From NCBI GenBank assembly GCA_943349825.1, contig CALQZQ010000001.1, positions 1-64,000 of the forward strand: 64,000 bases of DNA. The letters run 5' to 3'. Both the position numbers and the translations under genes were made by a program. This DNA comes from Candidatus Peribacteria bacterium. GTDB lineage: Bacteria; Patescibacteriota; Gracilibacteria; UBA1369; 2-02-FULL-48-14. This document shows positions 40,729-49,873 of the stretch, piece by piece (positions within the stretch are counted from its first letter, which is position 1; the number at the start of each line of letters is the position of its first letter). The notes under the pieces are model-generated. The model made no database searches. It saw only the letters and a program-made list of their open reading frames with translations, and was not told where the DNA came from.

Positions 40729-42128
40729 TGTTGAGGGGCGGGATTAGGGAGGAGGGCGTTATACCTCTCTGCCGCCTGGCTGTGGAGGGGATCGTCTTCA
40801 CTGGAAAGTTCGAAAGTTTTTTTGTATTCCCATCGAGCCCCTTCAGGGTTGTTTTGGGCTTCTCGCACTTGGCCGGCCAAGTAGTGGCCGAGCACGAAAT
40901 TGGAGTCGATTTGAAAAGCGATGTCGATTTCGCTGCTGGCAAGTTCCGGTTTCCCTTGAGCCAAATAAACCTTGGCGAGCAAGCTGTGGCTCAGGGCTTC
41001 GCTGGGGAAGAGGCTGGTGGCCTTTTGGGCTAAGGTCAAGGCGCGGTCTTGGTCTTTGAGCTGGTCCAGGCAGAGCTCAATCGGCTTTTGAAACAGGCTG
41101 ACGCTGCTGGGGCTCAGATTGAGCAGCGCCTCGTAAGCTGCCACCGCGTCGGCCCACTCTTGTAGGGCTTCGTGGCCGTCCGCTATTTTTTTGTAAGCTT
41201 CTTCTGCAGGTTCAAAACCGTAGAGTAGGGCGAGTTCGAGCTCATCGATGGCATCGGAATATTTTGCCTCTTCCTTCAAGGTGCTCCCCAAGAAATAATG
41301 GACTTCTGGCTTGAGGGAGTCGATTTTTTTAGCCTGCCTGAAGGCATCTTCGGCGTCGCTGTACTGTTCCAATTTGTACTTGGAATAGCCCAGCAGCATC
41401 CACACGTCGCGGTAATCGTTTTTCTGAGTGAGGACTTGTTTGGAGAGCACGCTAGCCAATTCGTATTCTTGGGCATCCACTAAAGATTTGCAGAGTAGTG
41501 CTTCCAAATAAGTATTTTCAGCTCCTTGAGCTGCCTCAAAAGTGCTGTAACTGGTGAGGAAGTTTTGAAGGGTGGCGGGCAGGAGAGGGCCACTGCTTTG
41601 GAGCGCAGCTTCCAATTCAATTTTGGCTTGGTCGGGGTGGTTTTGAACCACATTGAACAGCGCTTTTTCGTAGAAGAGTTTTTGGTTTGCCTCTGGGATG
41701 CTGCCCAAAATGCTTTGGGCTTCAGCCCAGTTTTCGCTGACCATCAAGATGTGCCCGTAAAATGCGGCGCTGTCGGCGCTGGGACTTAGTGTGTAAGCCG
41801 TTTTAAAGTTCTCCAAGGCCGCTTCATTTTGGTGCAGAGCCAGTTGGGCGGAGCCGAGCTTCATGAATCCTTCTGCGTTTTGAGCATCCAACTCTATGGC
41901 GTACTGGTATTCTTGCACGGCTTCTTCGTAATGGGTTTCAGCGAGCAGTTTGTCTCCTTTGGCGAGACGGGTTTCGTAACTCAAGGAGCCGGTGTCTGTG
42001 CTTTCGTCGCTCACGTTCAAAACACTGACTTGGTTCCAATGACTATAGAGTTGTATTCCTCCAAAACCCACTCCTACGGTGGCTACTGCCGTCAGCACGA
42101 TCACGCTCACTTTGAGTGGAGAATCCAT
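40725..42128 (-). CDS. TPR-repeat membrane-anchored protein
   Basis: A 467-residue protein with an N-terminal signal anchor (VSVIVLTAVATVGVGFGGIQLY) and about ten tetratricopeptide repeats covering the rest ('LLAETHYEEAVQEYQYAIELDAQNAEGFMKLG'), a scaffold for protein-protein contacts outside the membrane. Between ruvC and the prepilin peptidase, with four-base overlap to the latter, so a link with pilus assembly (a PilF-like role) is possible but unproven. TAAGAT lies eight bases before its start with TTGCTC 18 bp upstream, a possible own promoter. Confidence 0.85.
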   Translation of the reverse strand: MDSPLKVSVIVLTAVATVGVGFGGIQLYSHWNQVSVLNVSDESTDTGSLSYETRLAKGDKLLAETHYEEAVQEYQYAIELDAQNAEGFMKLGSAQLALHQNEAALENFKTAYTLSPSADSAAFYGHILMVSENWAEAQSILGSIPEANQKLFYEKALFNVVQNHPDQAKIELEAALQSSGPLLPATLQNFLTSYSTFEAAQGAENTYLEALLCKSLVDAQEYELASVLSKQVLTQKNDYRDVWMLLGYSKYKLEQYSDAEDAFRQAKKIDSLKPEVHYFLGSTLKEEAKYSDAIDELELALLYGFEPAEEAYKKIADGHEALQEWADAVAAYEALLNLSPSSVSLFQKPIELCLDQLKDQDRALTLAQKATSLFPSEALSHSLLAKVYLAQGKPELASSEIDIAFQIDSNFVLGHYLAGQVREAQNNPEGARWEYKKTFELSSEDDPLHSQAAERYNALLPNPAPQQ

Positions 42129-42134
42129 ATGAAG

Positions 42135-42605
42135 CTATCTTAATGTACAGGCGAGCGAGAGAGCAAGGCTCACCGCATCGGCGGCGTCGTCGGGTTTGGG
42201 GACTTCTTTGAGGCCCAGTTCCAGGGTGACCATTTTTTGGATCATTTTTTTGTCGGCACGTCCGTCGCCGGTGAGGGCGCGCTTCATGGCGCTGGGGGAG
42301 ACTTCACTGAAAGGAACTTTGAAAGTTTCCAGAGCCATGAGCAAAGCTCCGCGGGCGTGGGAAACGGCAATTCCCGTGGTGACATTCTTTGAGAAAAAAA
42401 GTTGTTCAATGCTGCATGTTTCTGGTTTGTACTGCTGAATAATCGCCTTCATGTCTTTTTCAATTTCGAGTAAACGCTCGGAAAGACGCAACTTGGGGGA
42501 GGTGCGGATCACGCCACAAGTGATGAGTTTTTTTTGGCCCGCGTGCAGGTCGAGAATGGCAAAACCGGTGGTGGCGAGGCCGGGGTCGATGCCGAGTATG
42601 CGCAT
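42135..42605 (-). CDS. ruvC: Holliday junction endonuclease RuvC
   Basis: Dimeric nuclease resolving four-way DNA junctions made by recombination, with RuvAB. A 156-residue RNase H-fold protein with Asp7 (LGIDPGLATTG), Glu67 (SIEQLFFSKN) and the C-terminal acidic cluster KPDDAADA (Asp139/140/143). The GRADK segment and length are typical. The partner ruvA is at 53337-53900; ruvB is not in the window. A TAGACT box (42612-42617) lies six bases before the ATG. Confidence 0.95.
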   Translation of the reverse strand: MRILGIDPGLATTGFAILDLHAGQKKLITCGVIRTSPKLRLSERLLEIEKDMKAIIQQYKPETCSIEQLFFSKNVTTGIAVSHARGALLMALETFKVPFSEVSPSAMKRALTGDGRADKKMIQKMVTLELGLKEVPKPDDAADAVSLALSLACTLR

Positions 42606-42611
42606 GAGCGC

Positions 42612-42617
42612 AGTCTA
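42612..42617 (-). promoter_or_regulatory. Candidate ruvC -10 box, leaderless spacing
   Basis: TAGACT on the minus strand, six bases before the ruvC ATG, in the 20-base gap after pyk. No good -35 is visible at 17 bp, so confidence is moderate. Confidence 0.45.
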
Positions 42618-42625
42618 GCACAGAC

Positions 42626-44023
42626 TTAAATGCCCATCACTACGAGTGAACGGTTTTCTCCTTGCAGGCCCAGGTAAACAACGGTGCCTTTAACAGTTTT
42701 TGTTTTTTTGAGAAAAGCTTTCACTTCGTCGCTGCGCAGGGGGCCTTTGTGCACTAGAATTTTTTCTACTCCCCAGTGCAGGTGCAGTAGGCGAGCGGTT
42801 TCTTGGTAAGGAGTCACAATAAACACCGGTAGGCTGGGGCGCATGCGGAGGGCTGCACGGGCGGTGTAGCCATGGTGCGTGCCCAAAATCAGAGCTTTTG
42901 CGCCAATATCATTGGCCAGTTCGATGGCTTCTTTGGCCATATGGTGGTCGTGCATCCAATCTTTGGTGGGGGTCAGGGCGATTGGCTGAGTCCATTGATA
43001 GTCGTTTATGGCGGCTTCCGTGCTTTCGGCCACACGAGCCAAAGTTTGCACCGCTTTTATGGGATATTTTCCTACGGCACTTTCGTTGGAAAGCATGAAT
43101 CCATCGGCTTGTTCGAAGACCGCGGTGGCGGCATCGCTCATTTCCGCGCGAGTGGGAAGGGGACTGTTCGTCATGGATTCCAGTACTTGAGTGGCGACGA
43201 TCACGGGTTTGCCCAGTTCGCGGCCCATGGCAAGGATGCGTCTTTGTTCCACAGGCACTTGTTCTCCGGGAATTTCAATGCCCAGGTCACCACGGGCAAC
43301 CATGAGTCCGTCCGCTGCCGCTGCGATTTCGCGCAAATTTTTGAGGGCTTTGGGGCGTTCGATCTTGGCCACCAAAAAAACGGGACGCTTGGTCCAACGG
43401 GCGATCAGCTTTTGCACACGCAAAATGTCCTCGGCTTTTTCTACAAAAGAAAGAGCCACGGCATCCACTTTGAGTTTGAGAACGCCCATGCGTAAATCGG
43501 CATGGTCTTTTTTGGAAAGGGTTTCGCTGGAGGGGAGAGCAGAATCGGGAATATTCACGCCTTTGTGGCGTTTGAGCAGGCCACCCACTTCTACTTTTGC
43601 GCGGATGTCCTCTCCTTTTATGGACAAAATTTTTGTTCGTATCAAGCCGTCTTCGATCAACAGAGGCTGGCCGGCTTTGAGAATACGGGTGAGGGGGGCG
43701 TAAGGAATGGGGATTCGCCCTTTGTTGACGGTTTTCCCCGTCCAAAAAGTCACGAGCTCACCGCGTTTTATAAGGATGCCCTCCGGAGCGATTTCGCCCA
43801 GGCGGATTTTGGGGCCTTGAAGATCCAGCAAAGTCAGGATGGTTTTTCCACTTTCACCTTCGATTTCGCGAAGCTTATCCACCATGCCTTTGAACTGTTC
43901 GTAGTTCCCGTGGGAACAATTGAGGCGAGCTGTATTCATGCCCGCCTTCACGAGTGCCACTAGGGTCGCTTTGTCTTGCGACGCGGGACCCAGCGTGGCG
44001 ATGATTTTAGTGTGTCGGTTCAT
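42626..44023 (-). CDS. pyk: Pyruvate kinase
   Basis: Last step of glycolysis: phosphoenolpyruvate plus ADP to pyruvate plus ATP. The 465 residues include the N-terminal TKIIATLGPAS, the GMNTARLNCSHG substrate segment, the catalytic Lys in VAKIERPKAL, the metal-binding MVARGDLGIEIP signature, and the C-terminal domain with 'ALILGTHHGYTARAALRMRPSLPVFIVTP'. Length is typical. The ATG overlaps the stop of the giant beta-helix gene (ATGA), so translation is coupled to a surface protein, an odd pairing. Confidence 0.96.
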   Translation of the reverse strand: MNRHTKIIATLGPASQDKATLVALVKAGMNTARLNCSHGNYEQFKGMVDKLREIEGESGKTILTLLDLQGPKIRLGEIAPEGILIKRGELVTFWTGKTVNKGRIPIPYAPLTRILKAGQPLLIEDGLIRTKILSIKGEDIRAKVEVGGLLKRHKGVNIPDSALPSSETLSKKDHADLRMGVLKLKVDAVALSFVEKAEDILRVQKLIARWTKRPVFLVAKIERPKALKNLREIAAAADGLMVARGDLGIEIPGEQVPVEQRRILAMGRELGKPVIVATQVLESMTNSPLPTRAEMSDAATAVFEQADGFMLSNESAVGKYPIKAVQTLARVAESTEAAINDYQWTQPIALTPTKDWMHDHHMAKEAIELANDIGAKALILGTHHGYTARAALRMRPSLPVFIVTPYQETARLLHLHWGVEKILVHKGPLRSDEVKAFLKKTKTVKGTVVYLGLQGENRSLVVMGI

Positions 44024-47000
44024 TTACGAGAAGGGGTCTTCTTGCGGAAGTATAGTCCTACTGCGGCAAGACTGGATAGCACTGCGATACTGCCGAGGAC
44101 AAGAGTCCAAGGAGAGGTTCCACTGGTTTGTCCGCTCACGAAGGCTTCGTTGGTGACGTTGAAGGAAACTTGAGTGGGGTTGCTGGTCTTGTTCGTAGTG
44201 GGATCGATGGCGTACCAAGTGACCGTGTGAGGACCTACTTCAAGGTCTTCTGCCGGTTCGGCGTAAAGGATTTGATCGTCTGCATCAGCGATGAGTATTT
44301 GGCTGTAGACCGTGCTTCTGAAGGATACGAGCACAATATAACCTTTTTCAGTAGTCAGGTCGATGGCGGGGGTGGCATCTGTAACGTTACCCGTCTTGAA
44401 GGCAAGACTGATGTACTCGGGACGTTTTGTGCCTTCCCACACGCTTACTGTGTAAGGTTCCGTGATGTCTTCCATATTCTCTTCGGTTCCTTGAATTCCT
44501 ACGAGGGTATGAGTTCCTGGTTCGAGAGCCACATCGGTATAGATGCTGATGAGCCCTGTGCCGTCTGAGACAGTGGCACCGAGCAAAGTGAGGGTTCCGT
44601 CCTCGCTCACTTCGTAGAGTCCTACGTCGGAATTTGGAGTGGTGCTGCCTAGCACGAAGATTTCTCCTTGGCTTTGTTCATCTGGCACATTGAGCGTGAA
44701 GCCGCTACCCGCAGAACCGCCGTTGTTGGGGTCGGAATCTCTGTAAATGACTTCTTCACCGTCGGATACTCCGTCGGCGTCGGAGTCGTCGTCTGCAGGG
44801 TCAGTACCAATGGCGAGTTCATACTCATCAGGAAGCGTGTCTCCATCGTAGTCGGAGCTTCCAGGAGCTAGGGCGATTTGTTTTTCTTCCATCCAGTTGG
44901 TGAGAGTGATGGAATCTAAGTTGTCCAAAGGATTGTTGTAGACGAGAGGTTCTTTATCCAGATTGTCTGGGATCTTATCTCCATCGGTGTCGTATTTTTT
45001 GGGATGGAACCCGAGGAATTGGATTTCGTCGAAGTCACTGAGGCCGTCGGCATCGGTGTCTTTCATTTTAGGGTTGCTGCCCGCTAAGATTTCTTCACTG
45101 TTGAGCAGTCCGTCGTTGTCGTCATCTTCACTGAGATCGGCTTCCGTTGCGTCGGCGCCCAACTTGATTTGGATCAGCTTGATGGGGATGCCTGCTAAGG
45201 TTTTGTCGCCGAGGAATTTAGCTTTGAGGAATTTTGCATCGTAGACATCCTTGCGTGCCGGTTTTGCAGGCATGGTGTCACGAATGCTCACCGGCTTTAT
45301 TGCGATAGGCTGAATGTACTTTGTGATTCCACTGTAGAAGTTTTTCACTTTGGGAGTAGTGATGACTGGTTGGGTTGTGGTTTGCGTTGTTGTCCCGACT
45401 GTGGTGTTTGTGGAGGAAGAGTTGGAAGTGGTGGGTTCTACTGTTGTAGTAGGTTCTACGGTTGTGGGTGCGGGTTCTGTTGTGGGTTCAACAGGGGTGT
45501 CTACTGGATCTGCCACTTCAATGTCTCCGGCAATGGCAATGGGGTCTTCACCCAAGTCGCCGGTGTCGATGGGGTCTTCGGTTGGTGTGCTGGGTTTAGG
45601 CGGGGTGATTCCACTGCCGCTGCCGCCCCCTCCTCCGACTGATGGGGTTACTGCTACGCCTTCAATGCCAGTGATGGTAGCTGTTGCTGCACTGGAAACA
45701 TTGGACATGGCGTCCACGAGGGTGACACTGAAGGTATTGGTGCCTAAAATGAGCGCCACTGTAGTGGAAAAGCTCGTGTCTGCAGCGACGATGTTACTTG
45801 TGGCTACCCCGTTTACATAGACCGTGGCACCGACTTCTCCTACGCCGTAAATGGCGGTGGTGCTTCCCGCAATCCCTGAACTAGCGTAGTTGATGCTGGT
45901 TGGAGTGGCTGGCGCCGTAGTGTCCACAGGAATATTGGTGAAGGCAGTCGATCCAGAAGTACTTCCTCCGGCTGATGTGGAAAATGCAGTGATTTGAGTT
46001 CCTCCTGTGTCGGTGACACTGGTGGAGAAGTTTCCATTGCCGTCGGCGACGACGGTGGCCTTCAGTTGGCCGCCTGGGCCGCCGGGTGAGTTTAGAACGT
46101 AGATGTGTACAGTACTGTTGGCTGGGGCGGTTCCGCCAACGTTGAAGCTGTTGGGATTACTTCTCAAAATAGACGTGAAAGTGGGGCTTGCCCAATTTTC
46201 ATTGGAAGCCCCCTGCCTTTGAGCATAACCGTTCCCTCCTCCCACTGCGTAAAAGTTGTTATTGAAAGTGTTGAAGTTTCCTCCGTTGGAGATGATCCCA
46301 TATTGTCCGCCGGCGATGTTGATTCCATTGCCTTGAACCAGGTTACTGGCAGCCGTACCTTGGAATTGTATGGCATTGTTGACGTTGATGAGATTTGGGA
46401 CGAATTGGAAGTCTTTGTTGTAACCGAAATAGCCGCTCAAAATTTGATTTGAGTTCGAGTCGACTCGAAGTCCAAAACCACCGTTGGCATCGATGATATT
46501 GCGGCAGGTTGTGCACCCGATAGCCCCCAATATATTACTGTCTCCACTTTGTAGGTAGACTCCACCAAGCGCGTTGTTTAAAGGGGTATAACCGTCTGAA
46601 GCCAGTCCAATGTTGCTTCCACCTATGTTTGTGACGGTAGCTCCATTGATGAGGATGCCGTAGCCCCCGTTGCCAGAACTGACATTTCCTCCCGTAGCGC
46701 CCCCGATGACAACGCCTGAAATGGTGCCCCCTTGGAGTAAGATCCCCGCGGGACCCGCGTTGGGAATGGCTTGTGGCCCAGTGGCAGCTTGACCGATCCA
46801 GTTGCTTTGAATCGTTCCCGCCGTGATATTTCCGAATCCTCCGCTGGCGTCTACCTGAATTCCCGAACCACTATTTCCGGAAATCACGTTCCCTTCAGCG
46901 GCGGTGGGTCCGCCTATTAAAAATCCTGTAGCTTCTGCTTTGATCCCTGCTTGACCATTGGGTTTGGCTGAAGCGCCGTTCTGGTCTGTACCTATGAAAT

Positions 47001-47886
47001 TTCCTTTCACCGTTACTCCGGTTGCGCGGATGTCGATTCCTTGTAGGGTGTTTTGGCTGATGATGTTACGTTCCCCTGCGGTAGTTCCACCAATCACAAC
47101 GTTGGTGCCTGTTTGTACAAAAATACCACGGCCACCGTTTCCGGCAGGGGCACCGTTTTTATCCAGACCGATGTAATTTCCTTTAATGGTAATACCATTG
47201 CCCCCTCCGGAGGTGTTGATTCCATGGTTGGTGCTGCTTTGGATCACGTTACGTTCTGCGACAGTGGTTCCTCCCACTAAAATATTTGTTCCGTTGGTGA
47301 TTTGGATTCCTACGCCGTTTCCTCCGGCTGCTCCGATGATAGTGTTTTTAATGGTCACGCCCGTACTTCCATTCAGCAAAATTCCGTTTCCAGCACAGCT
47401 GTTTATATTGACGCCGCCTTGTGCTGCGGTGCTGCCGATGGTAGTATTGGTGGCACCCGCTCCTACTTGGATACAATTGCCTGGCTGTTGAATGGTGAGG
47501 CCCATGATGAGAGTACCGTCTCCACCGGTGATATTGAGACCGTTCGCGCGGCCTGGGCCTGCAACGACGAAGGTGGGGTTTTGGGAACTTCCATCGATAG
47601 TGACTCCTTCTGTGATGTTGGGTAAATCGGATGCTAGGTTGAGTGTGCCGGTGAAGCTGAAGTTGATGATGTCACTTCCTCCCACGTTGGCACTGGCGTT
47701 GGCATCCGTGATCGCTTGGCGCAGGGAACCTGCTCCGGCGTCGTTGATGTTGCTCACCGTGAAGGTGGCTACGGCCGAAGCGCGTGGAGCGTTGGCTAGA
47801 AAAACCCCCGGCGCCGTCGCCACGAAGGTGAAGACGAGCGTCAATAGTCCGCTGAGGGACTTTTGAATAGTGGGGACTTTTGCCAT
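44020..47886 (-). CDS. Giant beta-helix surface protein with calcium-type repeats and C-terminal membrane anchor
   Basis: A 1288-residue exported protein. A signal peptide (about 1-38) precedes 'FTVSNINDAGAGSLRQAITDAN', the CSLREA-type entry to a right-handed parallel beta-helix (about 45-580; repeated 'GNGGRGIFVQTGTNVVIGGTTAGERN' coils). Ig-like domains (about 590-760), a Pro/Thr-rich spacer (about 770-890), thrombospondin type 3-like DxDxDG repeats (about 955-1090), more beta domains, and a C-terminal hydrophobic span with basic tail (about 1255-1288, FRKKTPSRK) follow. No LPXTG is seen before the span. Likely a long adhesin or polysaccharide-active protein held in the membrane. Confidence 0.85.
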   Translation of the reverse strand: MAKVPTIQKSLSGLLTLVFTFVATAPGVFLANAPRASAVATFTVSNINDAGAGSLRQAITDANASANVGGSDIINFSFTGTLNLASDLPNITEGVTIDGSSQNPTFVVAGPGRANGLNITGGDGTLIMGLTIQQPGNCIQVGAGATNTTIGSTAAQGGVNINSCAGNGILLNGSTGVTIKNTIIGAAGGNGVGIQITNGTNILVGGTTVAERNVIQSSTNHGINTSGGGNGITIKGNYIGLDKNGAPAGNGGRGIFVQTGTNVVIGGTTAGERNIISQNTLQGIDIRATGVTVKGNFIGTDQNGASAKPNGQAGIKAEATGFLIGGPTAAEGNVISGNSGSGIQVDASGGFGNITAGTIQSNWIGQAATGPQAIPNAGPAGILLQGGTISGVVIGGATGGNVSSGNGGYGILINGATVTNIGGSNIGLASDGYTPLNNALGGVYLQSGDSNILGAIGCTTCRNIIDANGGFGLRVDSNSNQILSGYFGYNKDFQFVPNLINVNNAIQFQGTAASNLVQGNGINIAGGQYGIISNGGNFNTFNNNFYAVGGGNGYAQRQGASNENWASPTFTSILRSNPNSFNVGGTAPANSTVHIYVLNSPGGPGGQLKATVVADGNGNFSTSVTDTGGTQITAFSTSAGGSTSGSTAFTNIPVDTTAPATPTSINYASSGIAGSTTAIYGVGEVGATVYVNGVATSNIVAADTSFSTTVALILGTNTFSVTLVDAMSNVSSAATATITGIEGVAVTPSVGGGGGSGSGITPPKPSTPTEDPIDTGDLGEDPIAIAGDIEVADPVDTPVEPTTEPAPTTVEPTTTVEPTTSNSSSTNTTVGTTTQTTTQPVITTPKVKNFYSGITKYIQPIAIKPVSIRDTMPAKPARKDVYDAKFLKAKFLGDKTLAGIPIKLIQIKLGADATEADLSEDDDNDGLLNSEEILAGSNPKMKDTDADGLSDFDEIQFLGFHPKKYDTDGDKIPDNLDKEPLVYNNPLDNLDSITLTNWMEEKQIALAPGSSDYDGDTLPDEYELAIGTDPADDDSDADGVSDGEEVIYRDSDPNNGGSAGSGFTLNVPDEQSQGEIFVLGSTTPNSDVGLYEVSEDGTLTLLGATVSDGTGLISIYTDVALEPGTHTLVGIQGTEENMEDITEPYTVSVWEGTKRPEYISLAFKTGNVTDATPAIDLTTEKGYIVLVSFRSTVYSQILIADADDQILYAEPAEDLEVGPHTVTWYAIDPTTNKTSNPTQVSFNVTNEAFVSGQTSGTSPWTLVLGSIAVLSSLAAVGLYFRKKTPSRK

Positions 47887-47919
47887 ACGATTTTGGTTTT
47901 AAATTTTATAAATCTTTTC

Positions 47920-47948
47920 ATTATAGCAAAAAACCATGCATTCAACAA
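47920..47948 (-). promoter_or_regulatory. Promoter of the beta-helix protein gene chain
   Basis: Minus strand: TTGTTG (47943-47948), 17-bp spacer, consensus TATAAT (47920-47925), 33 bases before the ATG at 47886. It may read through the chain down to the cupin gene at 38551. Confidence 0.7.
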
Positions 47949-47976
47949 GTGTCAAACCGGGTGTTTCTACTGGTTT

Positions 47977-49755
47977 TCACTTCACCGTGACCGATTTTGC
48001 CAAATTTCGTGGCATATCTGGATTGTTTTGGCGCAAAACAGCGAGTTTGTAGGCCAAAATTTGAATTGGAATGAGATCCATGATGGGTGAGGCATTTCCG
48101 GCACTGGGCACTTTGATCCAGATGTCGAAGATTTCGGCGTTGTCCGGGGACACTCCAATCAGCAGGGCGCCGCGAGCTTTGAGCTCCATGGCGTTGGATA
48201 GGATTTCTTGTTTGTATTCGTCGTTCGGCGCGATGATGATGCAAGGGGTGCCTTCGGAAATCAGGGCGATGGGTCCGTGTTTGAGTTCGCCACCCGCAAA
48301 ACCTTCCGCGTGAATGTAGGAAACTTCTTGCAGTTTGATGGCGGATTCTAGGGCGATGGGGTAGTTCATGTCGCGACCGATGATCATGATGTCTTTGGCA
48401 CCTTTGATTTGATCCGCCACGCTTTCGATGTGCTCTTCGTAACGAGGGTTCAGCATGTCGTTCAGTTTGCCTTCGGCTTCAATCAACATTTGTTTACCTT
48501 CTTTCAGGCGATCGGCCACGGCGTAGGCCAGTAGTGTGAGGATGGCGATTTGAGAAGTGGTGGCTTTGGTGGAGGCGACGGCCTTTTCGGGGCCGGCTTT
48601 GAGGGGGATCACCAGGTCGGAAAGACGAGCCATGGTGGAGGTTTCCACATTCACAATGGAAAGGATTTTGGTGCCTTTGGTTTTGGCAATTTCTATCGCT
48701 TCCAGCGTGTCTGCGGTTTCACCGGATTGGGAGATGGCGATCATCAGGGAACGGTCCGTGAGAAAGTGGCGTGCGCTCTTGAACTCGGAACCAAACTTCA
48801 CGTTCACGTGTTTTTTGGCGACATTGGCAAAGAGGTATTCGCCGACCATCGCGACTTTTCCGGCAGTGCCGCAGCCCACCAGCGTGGTGCCGTAGGCTTT
48901 TTTGATCATCTCAGCGGCTTTGAGGATCAGCTCCGTGTCGGAGTTGATGGCACGGGCCAAACTTTCTTTTTGTTCCATGATTTCTTTGAGCATGAAGTGG
49001 GCGTAGCTGCCTTTTTGAGCTTCTTCTTCTTTCCAGTCGATGGTGATGAGGCGTTTTTCTAGGGATTGGTCGGTTTCCATGTCGTAGAAGCGGGCCGTCT
49101 TGTCAGCGAGGATCACCATCTGATTGTCGTCGAGGTACATGATGTCCTTGGTGTATTCCAGGAAGGCGGGCACGTCGGAGGCGATGAAGAGGGCTCCGTC
49201 TTTGGCTTTGCCCACGATCAACGGCGAGCCGCGGCGAGCCGCAATGAGAGTCTTTTCGCCTTTGTGCATGGCCAGCACTCCGAAACGTCCGTGCACTTTT
49301 TTGCAAGCACGACGGAAAGCGACTTCAAAACCTTCTTCCATTTCTTCCTCAATCAAATGGGCGAAAATCTCGGTGTCGGTTTCGGAGCGGAACTGGTGGC
49401 CTTTTTTAATGAGATCTCCTTTCAACTCGAGGTAATTTTCAAAAATACCGTTGTGAACCACCACAATGTCTTGGTTCTCTGTGGTGTGAGGATGGGCGTT
49501 GTACTCTGTGACGCCACCGTGCGTGGCCCAACGCGAATGACCCATGGCCAAATGCGCGGGCTCGGTGAGCTCTTTCCCTAAAGTGACGACTTCAGAAATT
49601 TTTCCCACGTGCTTTTCAATCACGATCTCTCCGTTTTCTTGTTCGGCAGCAATGCCCCAAGAATCATAGCCGCGGTACTCGAGTTTCTTGAGCCCCTTGA
49701 GCACAATTTCCGCCGCTTTTTCCGATGGCCCGAGATAGGCAAAGATACCGCACAT
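47977..49755 (-). CDS. glmS: Glutamine-fructose-6-phosphate aminotransferase
   Basis: Makes glucosamine-6-phosphate, the entry to peptidoglycan and amino-sugar synthesis. The 592-residue protein has the N-terminal nucleophile Cys2 (MCGIFAYLG), the GHSRWATHGG glutaminase motif, two SIS sugar-isomerase domains (LFANVAKKH ... SQSGETADTLEAI; and the C-terminal one), and the canonical C-terminus LAKSVTVK. Length matches. It stands alone, divergent from the FAD oxidoreductase. I see no glmS ribozyme or riboswitch in the 118-base upstream gap. Confidence 0.96.
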   Translation of the reverse strand: MCGIFAYLGPSEKAAEIVLKGLKKLEYRGYDSWGIAAEQENGEIVIEKHVGKISEVVTLGKELTEPAHLAMGHSRWATHGGVTEYNAHPHTTENQDIVVVHNGIFENYLELKGDLIKKGHQFRSETDTEIFAHLIEEEMEEGFEVAFRRACKKVHGRFGVLAMHKGEKTLIAARRGSPLIVGKAKDGALFIASDVPAFLEYTKDIMYLDDNQMVILADKTARFYDMETDQSLEKRLITIDWKEEEAQKGSYAHFMLKEIMEQKESLARAINSDTELILKAAEMIKKAYGTTLVGCGTAGKVAMVGEYLFANVAKKHVNVKFGSEFKSARHFLTDRSLMIAISQSGETADTLEAIEIAKTKGTKILSIVNVETSTMARLSDLVIPLKAGPEKAVASTKATTSQIAILTLLAYAVADRLKEGKQMLIEAEGKLNDMLNPRYEEHIESVADQIKGAKDIMIIGRDMNYPIALESAIKLQEVSYIHAEGFAGGELKHGPIALISEGTPCIIIAPNDEYKQEILSNAMELKARGALLIGVSPDNAEIFDIWIKVPSAGNASPIMDLIPIQILAYKLAVLRQNNPDMPRNLAKSVTVK

Positions 49756-49873
49756 AAACTATTGAGTAACAATGTGGGTATTTTACTCGTTCCCACCGGT
49801 GCAGGCAACTGTGCTAAATTTCCTTTACTGCAAGCCAAAAACTTGTTACTTTTTCACCGCTTAACGGATTGCT

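Noticed and set aside
44020-44130. Sortase (LPXTG) anchor at the end of the beta-helix protein
   Set aside because: The C-terminus has a membrane span and basic tail but no LPXTG-like motif before it.
49756-49873. glmS ribozyme or riboswitch
   Set aside because: The upstream gap of 118 bases shows no conserved ribozyme core or strong stems.
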